Shown: piece after piece, positions 43,782 through 52,768 of the stretch
How positions within the stretch are numbered: position 1 is the first letter of the stretch
How the letters are laid out: each line of letters begins with the position of its first letter
DNA from: an uncultured Rhodospirillales bacterium
Lineage (GTDB): Bacteria; Pseudomonadota; Alphaproteobacteria; ATCC43930; CGMCC-115725
DNA: 64,000 nt
Assembly: GCA_903828515.1 (NCBI GenBank)
Contig: CAIKMD010000007.1
Coordinates: 1,458,706-1,522,705 of the forward strand
Direction: 5' to 3'
Translations under genes and position numbers: made by a program
The notes under the pieces: model-generated
Database searches by the model: none
What the model saw: only the letters and a program-made list of their open reading frames with translations
What the model was told of the DNA's origin: nothing

Positions 43782-46009
43782 GTACCAAAGGACCAGCGGC
43801 CGCGGAGATGCGCGACGTCCCCTTCGCGGAAGCGTTGGGAGGGCGGTATTTGTCCTATGCGCTCTCGACCATCGTCTCGCGCTCGCTCCCCGATGTCCGC
43901 GACGGGCTGAAGCCGGTCCACCGGCGCCTCCTGTTCGCGATGCGCCAGCTCCACCTCGACCCCAAGTCCGGCTACAAGAAATCGGCCCGCGTCGTCGGCG
44001 ACGTGATCGGCAAATTCCACCCGCACGGCGATGTCGCCGTCTACGAGGCGCTGGTCCGCCTGGCGCAGGATTTCGCGCAGCGTTATCCGCTGGTCGACGG
44101 GCAGGGCAATTTCGGCAATGTCGACGGCGATGGCGCCGCGGCGATGCGTTACACCGAAAGCCGGATGACCGAGGTCGCCCAGCAATTGCTGGTCGGCATC
44201 GACGAGAACGCGGTCGACTTCCGCCCGACTTATGACGGCGAGGACGAAGAGCCGGTCGTCATGCCGGCGCGCTTTCCCAATCTTCTCGCCAACGGTTCGT
44301 CCGGTATCGCCGTCGGCATGGCGACCAGCATTCCGCCGCATAACATCGTCGAGCTGTGCGCGGCGCTGGTCCATCTGATCAAGCGCCCGCGCGCCGCGAC
44401 CATTGCCGATCTCGTCGACCTGATGCCCGGTCCCGACTTTCCGACCGGCGGCATTCTGGTCGAGCCGCGCGACAGCATCATTCAGTCTTATACGACCGGC
44501 CGCGGCAGTTTCCGATTGCGCGCGCGTTGGGAGCAAGAGGAACTGAGCCGTGGCCTTTATCAGGTCATCATCACCGAAATTCCCTATCAGGTGCCGAAGT
44601 CGCGCCTGATCGAGCGTATCGCCGTGCTGCTCGAGGAAAAGAAGCTGCCGCTGCTCGCCGATATCCGCGACGAATCCACCGACGTGGTGCGGATCGTGCT
44701 CGAGCCCAAGACGCGCAATGTCGAAGCCGCCGTGCTGATGGAATCGCTGTTCCGCGCGACCGAGCTAGAAGTGCGCATCCCGCTCAACCTCAACGTGCTC
44801 GACGCACAGAGCGTGCCGCGCGTGATGGATTTGAAGGAGGCGCTGCAGGCCTTCCTCGACCATCGCCGCGAGGTGCTGCAACGGCGCACCGAGTTCCGCC
44901 TCGCCGAGATTTCGCATCGCGCCGAGATCCTGCGCGGGCAGATGGTGGTCTACCTCAATATCGACGAGGTGATCAAAATCATCCGCGAATACGACGACGC
45001 CAAGGAACGGATGATCAAGCGCTGGAAGCTCAGCGACGTCCAGGCCGAGGCGATCCTCAATATGCGCTTGCGGTCGTTGCGCAAGCTCGAAGAGATCGCG
45101 ATCAAGAAAGAACTCGCCGAACTGACCGCCGAGGAAAAGGCGAAGAAGGGCCTGATCGCCGACGAAAAGGCGCAGTGGAAAGCGATCGAGACCGATATCC
45201 AGGAACTGAGCAAGGAATTCGGTCCGAAGACGCTGCTCGGCAAACGCCGCACGACGATCGGCAAGCCGCCCGCCGTCATCGAGGTGCCGGTCGAAGCGCT
45301 GATGGAGCGCGAACCGATCACCGTGCTGTGCTCGCAAAAGGGCTGGATCCGCGCGGCCAAGGGTCACGGCCTCAATCTCGCCGACATCAAATACAAGGAA
45401 GGCGACGAGGCGCGCTTCGTCGTCCAGACCTTCACCACCGACAAGCTTTTGGCGTTCGCCAGCAACGGGCGTTTCTACACGCTCGATATCGGCAAGCTGC
45501 CGGGCGGGCGCGGTCATGGCGAACCGATCCGGCTGATGATCGATCTCGACAACGATCACGATCTGGTCACGCTCTTCCCGCACCTGCCGGGTTCGAAGCT
45601 CCTCTTGGCGTCGAATGACGGGCGCGGCTTTATCGTGCCGACGGACGAAGTCCTGGCGCAGACCCGCAACGGCAAGCAGGTGCTCAATCTCGGCGATGGC
45701 GGCAAGGCGCAGGTCTGCGCGCCGGCCGAGGGCGATACCGTCGCGGTGGTCGGCGACAATCACAAATTGCTGCTGTTCCCGATCGCCGAGATGCCCGAGA
45801 TGACGCGCGGGCGCGGCGTCATCATGCAGCGCTACCACGATGGCGGTCTCGCCGATGCCAAAGTGTTCAAGAAGGTCGATGGCCTGACCTGGCGCCAGGG
45901 CGAGAGCCGCACGCGCACCGAAACCGAATTGTCGACCTGGGCCGGCCAGCGTGCGAGCGCCGGCCGCGTGGCGCCGCGCGGATTTCCGCAAAACAACCGC
46001 TTCGGCTAA
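43778..46009 (+). CDS. parC: DNA topoisomerase IV subunit A
   Basis: A 743-residue decatenase subunit. Tyr125 in AAMRYTESRM is the DNA-cleaving tyrosine. HPHGD (81-85) precedes Val86, where E. coli ParC has the quinolone-contact Ser80. The C-terminal propeller is present but short (SNDGRGFIVPTDEVLAQTRNGKQVL). The absence of a full GyrA-box-containing tail and the length favour ParC over GyrA. It follows recO as in many alphaproteobacteria. Confidence 0.94.
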   Translation: MSTKGPAAAEMRDVPFAEALGGRYLSYALSTIVSRSLPDVRDGLKPVHRRLLFAMRQLHLDPKSGYKKSARVVGDVIGKFHPHGDVAVYEALVRLAQDFAQRYPLVDGQGNFGNVDGDGAAAMRYTESRMTEVAQQLLVGIDENAVDFRPTYDGEDEEPVVMPARFPNLLANGSSGIAVGMATSIPPHNIVELCAALVHLIKRPRAATIADLVDLMPGPDFPTGGILVEPRDSIIQSYTTGRGSFRLRARWEQEELSRGLYQVIITEIPYQVPKSRLIERIAVLLEEKKLPLLADIRDESTDVVRIVLEPKTRNVEAAVLMESLFRATELEVRIPLNLNVLDAQSVPRVMDLKEALQAFLDHRREVLQRRTEFRLAEISHRAEILRGQMVVYLNIDEVIKIIREYDDAKERMIKRWKLSDVQAEAILNMRLRSLRKLEEIAIKKELAELTAEEKAKKGLIADEKAQWKAIETDIQELSKEFGPKTLLGKRRTTIGKPPAVIEVPVEALMEREPITVLCSQKGWIRAAKGHGLNLADIKYKEGDEARFVVQTFTTDKLLAFASNGRFYTLDIGKLPGGRGHGEPIRLMIDLDNDHDLVTLFPHLPGSKLLLASNDGRGFIVPTDEVLAQTRNGKQVLNLGDGGKAQVCAPAEGDTVAVVGDNHKLLLFPIAEMPEMTRGRGVIMQRYHDGGLADAKVFKKVDGLTWRQGESRTRTETELSTWAGQRASAGRVAPRGFPQNNRFG

Positions 46010-46020
46010 GCTCTCTTCAC

Positions 46021-46260
46021 ATGAGCGACAGCGATACGGTCACGCTCGACACCAAAGGCATGAAATGTCCCTTGCCCGTCCTGAAGGCGCGCAAGGCGCT
46101 GAAGGACGTGCTGCCGGGCGGCACGCTCAAGGTCCTGGCGACCGATCCCGGCGCGGTGAAGGATTTCGAGCATTTCTGCAAAGTCACAGGCGCGACGATG
46201 ATCGATTGCCGCGAAGAGCCGGATGGCGTGATCGTCTTCACGATGAGAAAGCCGGCCTGA
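46021..46260 (+). CDS. TusA-family sulfur carrier protein
   Basis: A 79-residue two-layer sandwich protein. TLDTKGMKCPLPVLKARKAL contains the family's CPxP motif with the sulfur-accepting Cys16. Members deliver persulfide sulfur for tRNA thiolation, molybdopterin or sulfur oxidation. It sits alone between parC and a pirin gene, so the branch cannot be told; a link to molybdenum enzymes such as the IorAB pair is only a possibility. Confidence 0.9.
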   Translation: MSDSDTVTLDTKGMKCPLPVLKARKALKDVLPGGTLKVLATDPGAVKDFEHFCKVTGATMIDCREEPDGVIVFTMRKPA

Positions 46261-46264
46261 CGCC

Positions 46265-47152
46265 ATGCTGACGCTTCACGCCTTGCCCGCGCGGCTCGCG
46301 GATCTCGGCGGCGGGCTTACGGTTCATCGCGCGCTTCCCCAACGCGAACGCCGTATGGTCGGGCCGTGGTGCTTCCTCGATCATATGGGGCCGGTCGCGT
46401 CGGTCGGCGATCATGCGCTGAACGTGGCGCCGCATCCGCATATCGGGCTGCAGACCGTGACCTGGATGGTCGAGGGCGAGGTGCTGCATCGCGACAGCCT
46501 CGGCAACGCGCAACTCATTCGCCCCGGTCAGCTCAGCCTGATGACCGCCGGGCGCGGCATCGCCCATTCCGAGGAATCGCAATCGACGACCGGTCGACTG
46601 CACGGCGTGCAGTTATGGACCGCGTTGCCGGATGCGCAGCGCGATGTGGCACCGGCCTTCGATCATCATCCGAGTCTGCCGGTCCAAAGTTTCGGCGAAG
46701 TGCGGGCGACCATATTGATGGGATCGCTGGGCGGCGCATTGTCGCCGGCGAAGTCCTATTCGCCGATCGTCGGCGCCGAACTTCTGGCGACGCGTGACGG
46801 CAAGGCCGAACTGCCGCTCGATCCGGCTTTCGAACATGCGCTCCTGCCGCTCGCGGGAACCGCGTCGATCGACGGCACGACGCTCGTCATCGACACGCTC
46901 TACGATCTGGGGCAGGGGCGCGATCGTCTCGGGCTCGACGTTTCCGCTGGCGCGCGATTGATGCTGATCGGCGGCGCGCCGTTCGGCGAGGCGATCCTGA
47001 TGTGGTGGAATTTCGTCGCGCGCACGCATGACGAGATCGCGTCGGCTCGCGCCGATTGGGAATCACATCGCCGCTTTCCGCCGGTGCCCGGCTATCCGGG
47101 TGAGCGTCTGACCGCGCCGCCGCTGCTTGGGCATTTGATGCCGCCGGCGTGA
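46265..47152 (+). CDS. Pirin family protein
   Basis: A 295-residue bicupin. GPWCFLDHMGP and APHPHIGLQTVTWMVEGEVLHRDS hold the metal-binding histidines and the Glu of the first cupin. MTAGRGIAHSEES follows as in other pirins. Some members are quercetin dioxygenases or redox sensors; the role here is unknown. It begins four bases after the TusA-like gene and is likely co-transcribed with it. Confidence 0.92.
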   Translation: MLTLHALPARLADLGGGLTVHRALPQRERRMVGPWCFLDHMGPVASVGDHALNVAPHPHIGLQTVTWMVEGEVLHRDSLGNAQLIRPGQLSLMTAGRGIAHSEESQSTTGRLHGVQLWTALPDAQRDVAPAFDHHPSLPVQSFGEVRATILMGSLGGALSPAKSYSPIVGAELLATRDGKAELPLDPAFEHALLPLAGTASIDGTTLVIDTLYDLGQGRDRLGLDVSAGARLMLIGGAPFGEAILMWWNFVARTHDEIASARADWESHRRFPPVPGYPGERLTAPPLLGHLMPPA

Positions 47153-47157
47153 CGGCC

Positions 47158-48246
47158 TCACTCCGGCAGCTTCATGCCTTTTTCCTGATAGAATTTTCCG
47201 GCACCCGCGTGAAACGGAATGCCGATGCCCCTCAGTGCATTCTCAAGCGTGATCCGCTTGCCGGCGGGATGGCCGGCGTCGAGCATGCGCCTTGTCGAAT
47301 CCTGCCACAGCGCTTTGGTGATTCCATAGGCCAAGTCGTCCGGAACGGACGACGAAACAACGAACAATGCCGGAACGCCGAGTGTGGGGGTCTCATCGTC
47401 GATGCCGGGATAGGTCGCGCCCGGAATCGTCGCGGCGCTCAGGAATGGGAGATCATGGAGCAGCTTGTCGCGAACCTTGCCGTTGATCGGCAACAGGTGA
47501 AGCGGCACGACGGACGCGACGTCGGTGATCGCGGGGACCGGATAACCCGCCGAGGTGAAGAACGCGTCGATGCCGCCCTTGCCGATCAGCCCGGCTGATT
47601 CGGAGAGGCCGATATATTGCGCCTTGACCTTGCACTCGCCGACGCCGGCCGCATCCAGCACCAGACGTGTGTCGGCGAGCGTTCCCGACAACGGCTCGCC
47701 CACCGCGACCCGTTTGCCCTTGAGGTCGCCGACGGATTTGAGCTTCGGGTCGTTGCCGGCGACGATGTGAATGGCTTCCATGTAAAGCGCCGCGACCACG
47801 CGCAGATTGGCGATCGGCCCGCGCCTTTTCAGGAGCGCCAGCCCGCTGTCCGGCAATGCCGCGCCCGCGCAACTCTTGATCGTCGGCAACTTGCCGGAAT
47901 AGGCCCAATAGGCGATATCGGATTGGATGAAGGCGCCTTCGAGCTGGCCGGCGCCGACCAGGACGGCATTGTCGATCGAGCCCTGGGTCGCCTGGGCGAC
48001 CGCGACCAACCCTTCGACGCCGCAACTGCCGCCGCGCGCGCAATCGCGCGAGCCGGGGGGTTTCGAGATCGCGTTGGCGATCTCGGCGCCGATCTGGAAA
48101 TAGGTGCCGGTGGTGGCGGCGGTGCCGATCCGGAAAAAGCGCGGCGCATCGGCGGCGCGGGCCGAGGCCTGAAAAAGCACGAGTAAAACCGCCGCGGCGA
48201 GGGGGCCGCTCCAGCGCTGCCCGCCGTTGCGCCGTGCTATCGTCAT
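47158..48246 (-). CDS. TAXI-family TRAP transporter solute-binding protein
   Basis: A 362-residue periplasmic receptor with signal peptide (SGPLAAAVLLVLFQAS, then ARAA). FRIGTAATTGTYFQIGAEIANAI is the opening of the TAXI class, and later text VGEPLSGTLADTRLVLDAAGV is consistent. The ATG at 48246 is preferred over a TTG at 48276. No TRAP membrane (DctQM-like) gene is adjacent, so it is an orphan receptor. The gene is convergent with pirin. Confidence 0.88.
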   Translation of the reverse strand: MTIARRNGGQRWSGPLAAAVLLVLFQASARAADAPRFFRIGTAATTGTYFQIGAEIANAISKPPGSRDCARGGSCGVEGLVAVAQATQGSIDNAVLVGAGQLEGAFIQSDIAYWAYSGKLPTIKSCAGAALPDSGLALLKRRGPIANLRVVAALYMEAIHIVAGNDPKLKSVGDLKGKRVAVGEPLSGTLADTRLVLDAAGVGECKVKAQYIGLSESAGLIGKGGIDAFFTSAGYPVPAITDVASVVPLHLLPINGKVRDKLLHDLPFLSAATIPGATYPGIDDETPTLGVPALFVVSSSVPDDLAYGITKALWQDSTRRMLDAGHPAGKRITLENALRGIGIPFHAGAGKFYQEKGMKLPE

Positions 48247-48354
48247 ATCGCCGTCTTTTCGGCTTCTGCTCTTCAAGACGATCTTAGCGCCATCTTTGTT
48301 CCCGCCGTTAGCGGCACGAGACTAAATTTTAAAATTAATCGGAGGAACCGCGTC

Positions 48355-49116
48355 ATGGGACTGCTCGAGGGTAAAACCTGTGTCATCACCGGGGGTGCCG
48401 GCAGTATCGGACTGGCCAGCGCGCGGCTCTTTCTGGCCGAAGGCGCCTGGGTCATGCTGGTCGATCTCGAAGCGGCCGATCTGGCGCGGGCGTTGAAGGA
48501 ACTGAACAGTCCCGACGCCGCGTCCTGGGTTGCCGATGTCAGCGATTCAGCCCAGGTCGAAGCCTATATCGACGCGACGGTCGCGCGGTTCGGCAAGATC
48601 GACGTGCTGTTTTCCAATGCCGGCAATTCCGGTGTCGTTTGTCCGGTGCAGGATTACCCCGAAGAGGTGTTCGATCGGGTCATGGCCGTCCATGTCCGCG
48701 GTGCATTCCTCGCGTGTAAGCACGGTCTGCCGGCCATGAACGATGGCGGTAGCATCATCATCACGTCGAGCATCGTCGGGGTACGTGGTGATCGTGGTGG
48801 TTCCTGTGCCTACGTCACCGCCAAGCACGCCCAGGTCGGGCTGATGCGGTCGGTCGCCAAGGGCGCAGCCGGACGGCGGATCCGGGTCAACACGCTGCAT
48901 CCCGGTCCGGTCGACAACGAATTCCAGACCGCGATCGAGCGCAACATCTCGTCCGCGACCAAGCGCGACGCGACGGCGATGATCAACGACGGCATTCCGC
49001 TGCACCGTCACGCCAGCCCCGACGAGATCGCGCGCTCGGCGCTCTACCTCGCCTCGGACATGAGCAGTTTCACCACTGCCTCGACCTTGATGGTCGATGG
49101 CGGGTCGAGCGGGTGA
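48355..49116 (+). CDS. Short-chain dehydrogenase/reductase
   Basis: A 253-residue NAD(P)-dependent oxidoreductase of the classical type. TGGAGSIG (12-19) binds the cofactor, and Asp37 after strand 2 (MLVDLEA) favours NAD. NAG (88-90), Ser138/139, Tyr153 and Lys157 (YVTAK) form the active site. The ATG at 48355 has a CGGAGGA site. Neighbouring receptors do not reveal its substrate. Confidence 0.92.
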   Translation: MGLLEGKTCVITGGAGSIGLASARLFLAEGAWVMLVDLEAADLARALKELNSPDAASWVADVSDSAQVEAYIDATVARFGKIDVLFSNAGNSGVVCPVQDYPEEVFDRVMAVHVRGAFLACKHGLPAMNDGGSIIITSSIVGVRGDRGGSCAYVTAKHAQVGLMRSVAKGAAGRRIRVNTLHPGPVDNEFQTAIERNISSATKRDATAMINDGIPLHRHASPDEIARSALYLASDMSSFTTASTLMVDGGSSG

Positions 49117-49123
49117 GGGCGGA

Positions 49124-49822
49124 CTACTTCCCCGGAGTCATTCCGCATTCGGTGAAAACCTTCGCCGCGTCGGGCGTGGTCAGGAATTTGATCAATGCGG
49201 CGGCGGCGTCGGGCGCTTTCGACTTCGCGTTGACGAAGGCGACGAAGCCCGTGGGGATCGAGATCTCGCGCGGCATGGGACCCAGCATCGTGACTGTCGG
49301 GTCCTCATCGGCTTCGCTCTTGAACGTAATCCCGATTTCGACCTCACCGCGCGCCAGCGTCTTGATCGACTCCCAGCCCGACGTCACCAGTTTGATCTTC
49401 GGATTTACCGCCTCGGAAATGCCGAGTTTCGTCAATGTCGCCTCGAAGCTGACGCCGCAGGCGGCGCCGCGCGCGGCGCTGGGGCATGAGATCGATTGTG
49501 CCGCGAGCAACATGCGTTTGACGCCCTCGACGGTCGAAATGTCGGGCTTCGGCGCGCCGGTGCGGATCGCGACGACGACGCTGACCGTGGCGAGCGGGGT
49601 TTCGCTGCTGGCGACGACATTGCCCGAGGCGATCGCGGTGTCGAGCGGCGGTTGAATGACCGGCACGTCGAACAATTCGCCCTCGACCGTTTTGGCCTTG
49701 GCGGCGCCGCCCGAGATGAAGGTCGGCGTGACCTTGTGACCTGTCGCCTTCTCGAAATCGGGGATCATTTTGTTGAGCGCGGTGCGGATGCCGCCCGGCG
49801 CCACCAGTGTGATCTCGCTCAT
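49124..49822 (-). CDS. Solute-binding-like protein without signal peptide
   Basis: A 232-residue protein of the molybdate/type 2 receptor fold, closely related to the protein encoded just upstream on this strand. Both share EITLVAPGGIR, DVPVIQPPLD, ISTPTGFVAFV-like text and the ending GMSPGK/GMTPGK. Here the ATG at 49822 leads directly into the mature sequence, and the bases upstream do not encode a hydrophobic leader in frame. It may have lost export or act in the cytoplasm. Two internal Cys (SCPSAARGAACG) are not in the paralogue. Confidence 0.75.
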   Translation of the reverse strand: MSEITLVAPGGIRTALNKMIPDFEKATGHKVTPTFISGGAAKAKTVEGELFDVPVIQPPLDTAIASGNVVASSETPLATVSVVVAIRTGAPKPDISTVEGVKRMLLAAQSISCPSAARGAACGVSFEATLTKLGISEAVNPKIKLVTSGWESIKTLARGEVEIGITFKSEADEDPTVTMLGPMPREISIPTGFVAFVNAKSKAPDAAAALIKFLTTPDAAKVFTECGMTPGK

Positions 49823-49888
49823 TCTTTCTCTCCCGGATTTATCGCGACAGGATAGAGCAGCTTCGGCGCGATGACGATGGCGCCGGGG

Positions 49889-50650
49889 TCACTTTCCCGG
49901 GCTCATGCCGGATTTTTTGTAGATCTTTTTCGCCGCGGGCGAGGCGAGGAACTTGATCAAGGCCGCGGCTTCTTTCGGTTGCTTCGATTGCGCGCTGACG
50001 AAGGCGACGAAGCCGGTCGGCGTCGAGATGTCGCGGGGCAGGGGCCCGACCAGAACGACGCCGGCGCCGGGCGCCATCTCGCTGATGAAGGTCAGGCCGA
50101 TCTCGACCTCGCCGCGCGCCAGCATTGCCATGGCTTCGGTGCCGTTCGGCGCGATCTTGATCTTCGGCTTCATCGCCTCGGTAATGCCAAGCTTCGCCAT
50201 CGTGGCGTCGAAGCTGACGCCCGCCGCCGCGCCGTTGGCCGCACTGGGATAGGTGATCGATTTCGCCGCGAGCAGCATGCGCTTGACCGCGGCCGCACTG
50301 GAAATATCGGGTTTCTTCTGGCCGGGTCGCACCGCGACGCCGACCCAGACCGTGGCGAGCGGGGTCTGGCTCTTCGCCGCGACATGGCCCGATGCCAGGA
50401 CGCTGTCGAGTGGCGGCTGAACGATGGGTACATCATATACGCCACCAGCGACGGCGGCTTCCTTGGCTTTGCCGCCGGAAAGATAGGTTCCGGTCACCTT
50501 GTTGCCTGTCTTCTTTTCGAAGACGGGGAGGAGTTGTTCGAGCGCGGCGCGGATACCGCCCGGCGCCACCAACGTGATCTCCGCTGCCTGCGCGCTGCCG
50601 ATCGCGAGTATCGCGACAAGGGCAACCAACGGTCCCATCAGAATCTTCAT
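49889..50650 (-). CDS. Periplasmic solute-binding protein (ModA-like fold)
   Basis: A 253-residue receptor with signal peptide (MKILMGPLVALVAILAIGSA). The mature protein starts EITLVAPGGIRAALEQLLPVFE. The ATG at 50650 has a GGAGGAACCG spacing. It is the exported paralogue of the next gene on this strand, 66 bases away. No ATPase or permease is nearby. The AEC carrier gene upstream (17 bases) is probably in the same transcript. Ligand unknown. Confidence 0.85.
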   Translation of the reverse strand: MKILMGPLVALVAILAIGSAQAAEITLVAPGGIRAALEQLLPVFEKKTGNKVTGTYLSGGKAKEAAVAGGVYDVPIVQPPLDSVLASGHVAAKSQTPLATVWVGVAVRPGQKKPDISSAAAVKRMLLAAKSITYPSAANGAAAGVSFDATMAKLGITEAMKPKIKIAPNGTEAMAMLARGEVEIGLTFISEMAPGAGVVLVGPLPRDISTPTGFVAFVSAQSKQPKEAAALIKFLASPAAKKIYKKSGMSPGK

Positions 50651-50666
50651 CGGTTCCTCCACTTCT

Positions 50667-51545
50667 TTATTTGAGCATGAGATAGAGCAGCGCCGGCGCG
50701 GTGAATATCGCCATCAGCGTCGAGACCACGACGATGCCGGCGATTTCCTCGGGCTCGTTATCGTATTTCAGCGCGAAGAGATAGTTGAACACGGCGACCG
50801 GCATCGCCGATTGCTGAATGAGCGCATATTTCGCGATGCCCTCGAGGCCGAAGAGCGTGGTGACCGCGTAGCCGACGCAGGCTCCGGCACCGATCCGCAG
50901 CGCGCTGAGGCCGACGGCGCGCGGAAAGGCGGCGACTTTCAGGCGCGCCAGTGAGGCGCCGAGCAGCAGGAGCATCATCGGCACGGTGATGCTGCCCAAC
51001 ACCGACATGGTGTTGGCGAGCCAGAGCGGCAGGGTGAAGCCCAGCCCCGAACTGGCGACGCCGAGAACCACGGCGTAGACGATCGGCATCTTCATGATCG
51101 CGCGCCAATCGGCGGTGCCCGCCGCGATCGCCTGACCGATGGTGAAATTGGTGATCGAGGTGAAGGTCAGGAACACGATGGCGAAGCCGAGACCCTCGGG
51201 TCCGAACGCATAAAGCGCCAACGGCAGGCCGAGATTGCCGGAATTCGGAAACGACATCGACGGCAGATAGACTCTCAGGCGCAAACCGAAGAGTTTCAGC
51301 ACCGCCGAATTCACCACGAAGAATCCGGCGATGATGACGATCGCGGCGATGGCCGCGTGCGCAAAGGCCGAGGGTGGCATCGCATGACCGGCGAGCGTCG
51401 CGAAGACGAGGCAGGGCGTGCCGATCTCGGTGACCAGCGGCGTCATCGCCGCGGCATCGAAGATGCGCCCGCTGCGGATCCAAACGAAACCGATCAGCGC
51501 GGTGAGCAGCACCGGCGCGATGGCGCCGAGGATGATGTCGATCAT
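50667..51545 (-). CDS. AEC family transporter
   Basis: A 292-residue inner-membrane carrier of the auxin efflux carrier family with about ten membrane segments (LGAIAPVLLTALIGFVWI at the start). SFPNSGNLGLPLALYAFG is the conserved pore motif. Bacterial members carry malonate, malate or related acids. It precedes the two receptor genes on the same strand. Confidence 0.9.
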   Translation of the reverse strand: MIDIILGAIAPVLLTALIGFVWIRSGRIFDAAAMTPLVTEIGTPCLVFATLAGHAMPPSAFAHAAIAAIVIIAGFFVVNSAVLKLFGLRLRVYLPSMSFPNSGNLGLPLALYAFGPEGLGFAIVFLTFTSITNFTIGQAIAAGTADWRAIMKMPIVYAVVLGVASSGLGFTLPLWLANTMSVLGSITVPMMLLLLGASLARLKVAAFPRAVGLSALRIGAGACVGYAVTTLFGLEGIAKYALIQQSAMPVAVFNYLFALKYDNEPEEIAGIVVVSTLMAIFTAPALLYLMLK

Positions 51546-51556
51546 CGTGTGTGCAT

Positions 51557-51644
51557 CCCCCCACCCCAGCCCTCCCCCTCAAGGGGGGAGGGGGCACGTT
51601 CCATTATTCCCTCCCCCCTTGAGGGGGAGGGTCAGGGTGGGGGG
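51557..51644. repeat. Long GC-rich palindromic intergenic repeat
   Basis: Two inverted arms of about 35 bases (51557-51593 and 51609-51644) are near-complementary: CCCCACCCCAGCCCTCC pairs with GGGAGGGTCAGGGTGGGG. Each arm also has an internal CCTCAAGGGG-type palindrome. The loop is about 15 bases. It lies between two genes on the reverse strand and may be a mobile or REP-like repeat or a strong transcription stop. Confidence 0.75.
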
Positions 51645-51670
51645 AACGAATAAGCTCACGGTCGCGATCG

Positions 51671-52288
51671 TTACTTCGGCGGCCACTTGTTATCGCGGCT
51701 GACGTTGATCGATTTTGCGACGAGCGTACCGTCCTGTTTCGGAATCGCATTGTTGACCGAGACATAGGCGCGTTTGACGATCTGTTTGCGCGTGCCGGGG
51801 CTCATCGTCACGATCGGCGTGCCGGGCGGCACGTCGATGTCGTAGCTCTGGCCGCCGGTGGTCAATGTCATCGCGCCGTTGCGCGTGTGAACCACGGCGG
51901 CGGTGACGTCGGCATTGGTCATCGTCGCGCCGGGCTCGGGATCCCATGGGCGATGGCCTTCGCCGAGGCGCGCGCCGGCCGGGAAGATATGGACCTCGAT
52001 GGCGCGCCAGCGATTATTGGGTTCGGGCCGCGCCGCCGTGCCGACGAAGCGGCCGGGCTTGATCGCCGAAAGCTTCGCCGGGTCGATGCGCGTCACCGTC
52101 GCATCGGGATCGAGCGCGATGGTGAGGATTCGTCCATCGGACGCTTTCACTGTCAGCACGTCGCCGTGAACGGCGGTGATCCGGCCGCGCACGCGTTGTC
52201 CTTGCTGCGCCGAAGCGGGCAGGGACACGAAGCCGATAATAAGGAGCGCGGCGAGAAGCGCGGCACAGCGCGCGGCGAAACGGGTCAT
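51671..52288 (-). CDS. Secreted protein with DUF5666-like repeats
   Basis: A 205-residue exported protein (signal peptide CAALLAALLIIGFVSLPASA). RVRGRITAVHGDVLTVKASDG is typical of the small beta-rich DUF5666-like domain, which recurs more weakly in the second half (AAVVHTRNGAMTLTTGGQSYDIDVP). No catalytic motif is seen. It is probably periplasmic, with unknown role. Confidence 0.7.
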   Translation of the reverse strand: MTRFAARCAALLAALLIIGFVSLPASAQQGQRVRGRITAVHGDVLTVKASDGRILTIALDPDATVTRIDPAKLSAIKPGRFVGTAARPEPNNRWRAIEVHIFPAGARLGEGHRPWDPEPGATMTNADVTAAVVHTRNGAMTLTTGGQSYDIDVPPGTPIVTMSPGTRKQIVKRAYVSVNNAIPKQDGTLVAKSINVSRDNKWPPK

Positions 52289-52343
52289 CGAATGTCCTCC
52301 CTTGAATAATCGCGTCGAGTGTAGCCGATTTTCACCGCTGCGC

Positions 52344-52372
52344 TTGACATCCGGCGGTCCGCATCATATTTT
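52344..52372 (+). promoter_or_regulatory. Sigma-70-type promoter of the ArsR-SRPBCC operon
   Basis: TTGACA at 52344-52349 and TATTTT at 52367-52372 are separated by 17 bases. Transcription would begin near 52379, about 15 bases before the first candidate start codon. Confidence 0.6.
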
Positions 52373-52380
52373 TCCATTTA

Positions 52381-52390
52381 GTTAATTAAC
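52381..52390. promoter_or_regulatory. GTTAATTAAC palindrome, candidate ArsR operator
   Basis: A perfect ten-base palindrome lies at the predicted transcription start and just before the ArsR gene. This is where a self-regulating ArsR repressor would bind. It is AT-rich against a GC-rich background. Confidence 0.5.
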
Positions 52391-52393
52391 CAG

Positions 52394-52768
52394 ATGGTTT
52401 TGTCCGGCATGACGCCCGACCTGCTCAGTCCGAAATTCGCAGCACTCGCCGATCCGACGCGTCGCGCGATCCTCGCCCGGCTCGCACTGGGCGAGGCGTC
52501 GGTCACCGAACTGGCCGAGCCGTTCGACATGAGCCTGCCGGGCATCTCGAAACACCTGAAAGTGCTGGAGCGCGCGGGACTCATCCTGCGCGGTCGCGAG
52601 GCGCAATGGCGGCCGTGCCGGATTGCGCCGAGCGCCCTGAAAGACGTCGACGACTGGCTCGAGGAATATCGCCGCCTCTGGGAGGAACGGCTCGACCGCC
52701 TCGGGGATTATCTCAACACACTGAAAGCCAAAGAAGCGAAGGAGAAAAGACGTGGCCGAAAGAAATAG
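52394..52768 (+). CDS. ArsR/SmtB-family regulator
   Basis: A 124-residue winged-helix repressor. FAALADPTRRAILARLALGEASVTELAEPFDMSLPGISKHLKVLERAGL-type text is the full helix-turn-helix region (about 14-62). No Cys or His metal site is seen, so it is the type that accompanies SRPBCC genes rather than a metal sensor. A start at 52409 is also possible. The gene overlaps the next by 17 bases. Confidence 0.92.
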   Translation: MVLSGMTPDLLSPKFAALADPTRRAILARLALGEASVTELAEPFDMSLPGISKHLKVLERAGLILRGREAQWRPCRIAPSALKDVDDWLEEYRRLWEERLDRLGDYLNTLKAKEAKEKRRGRKK

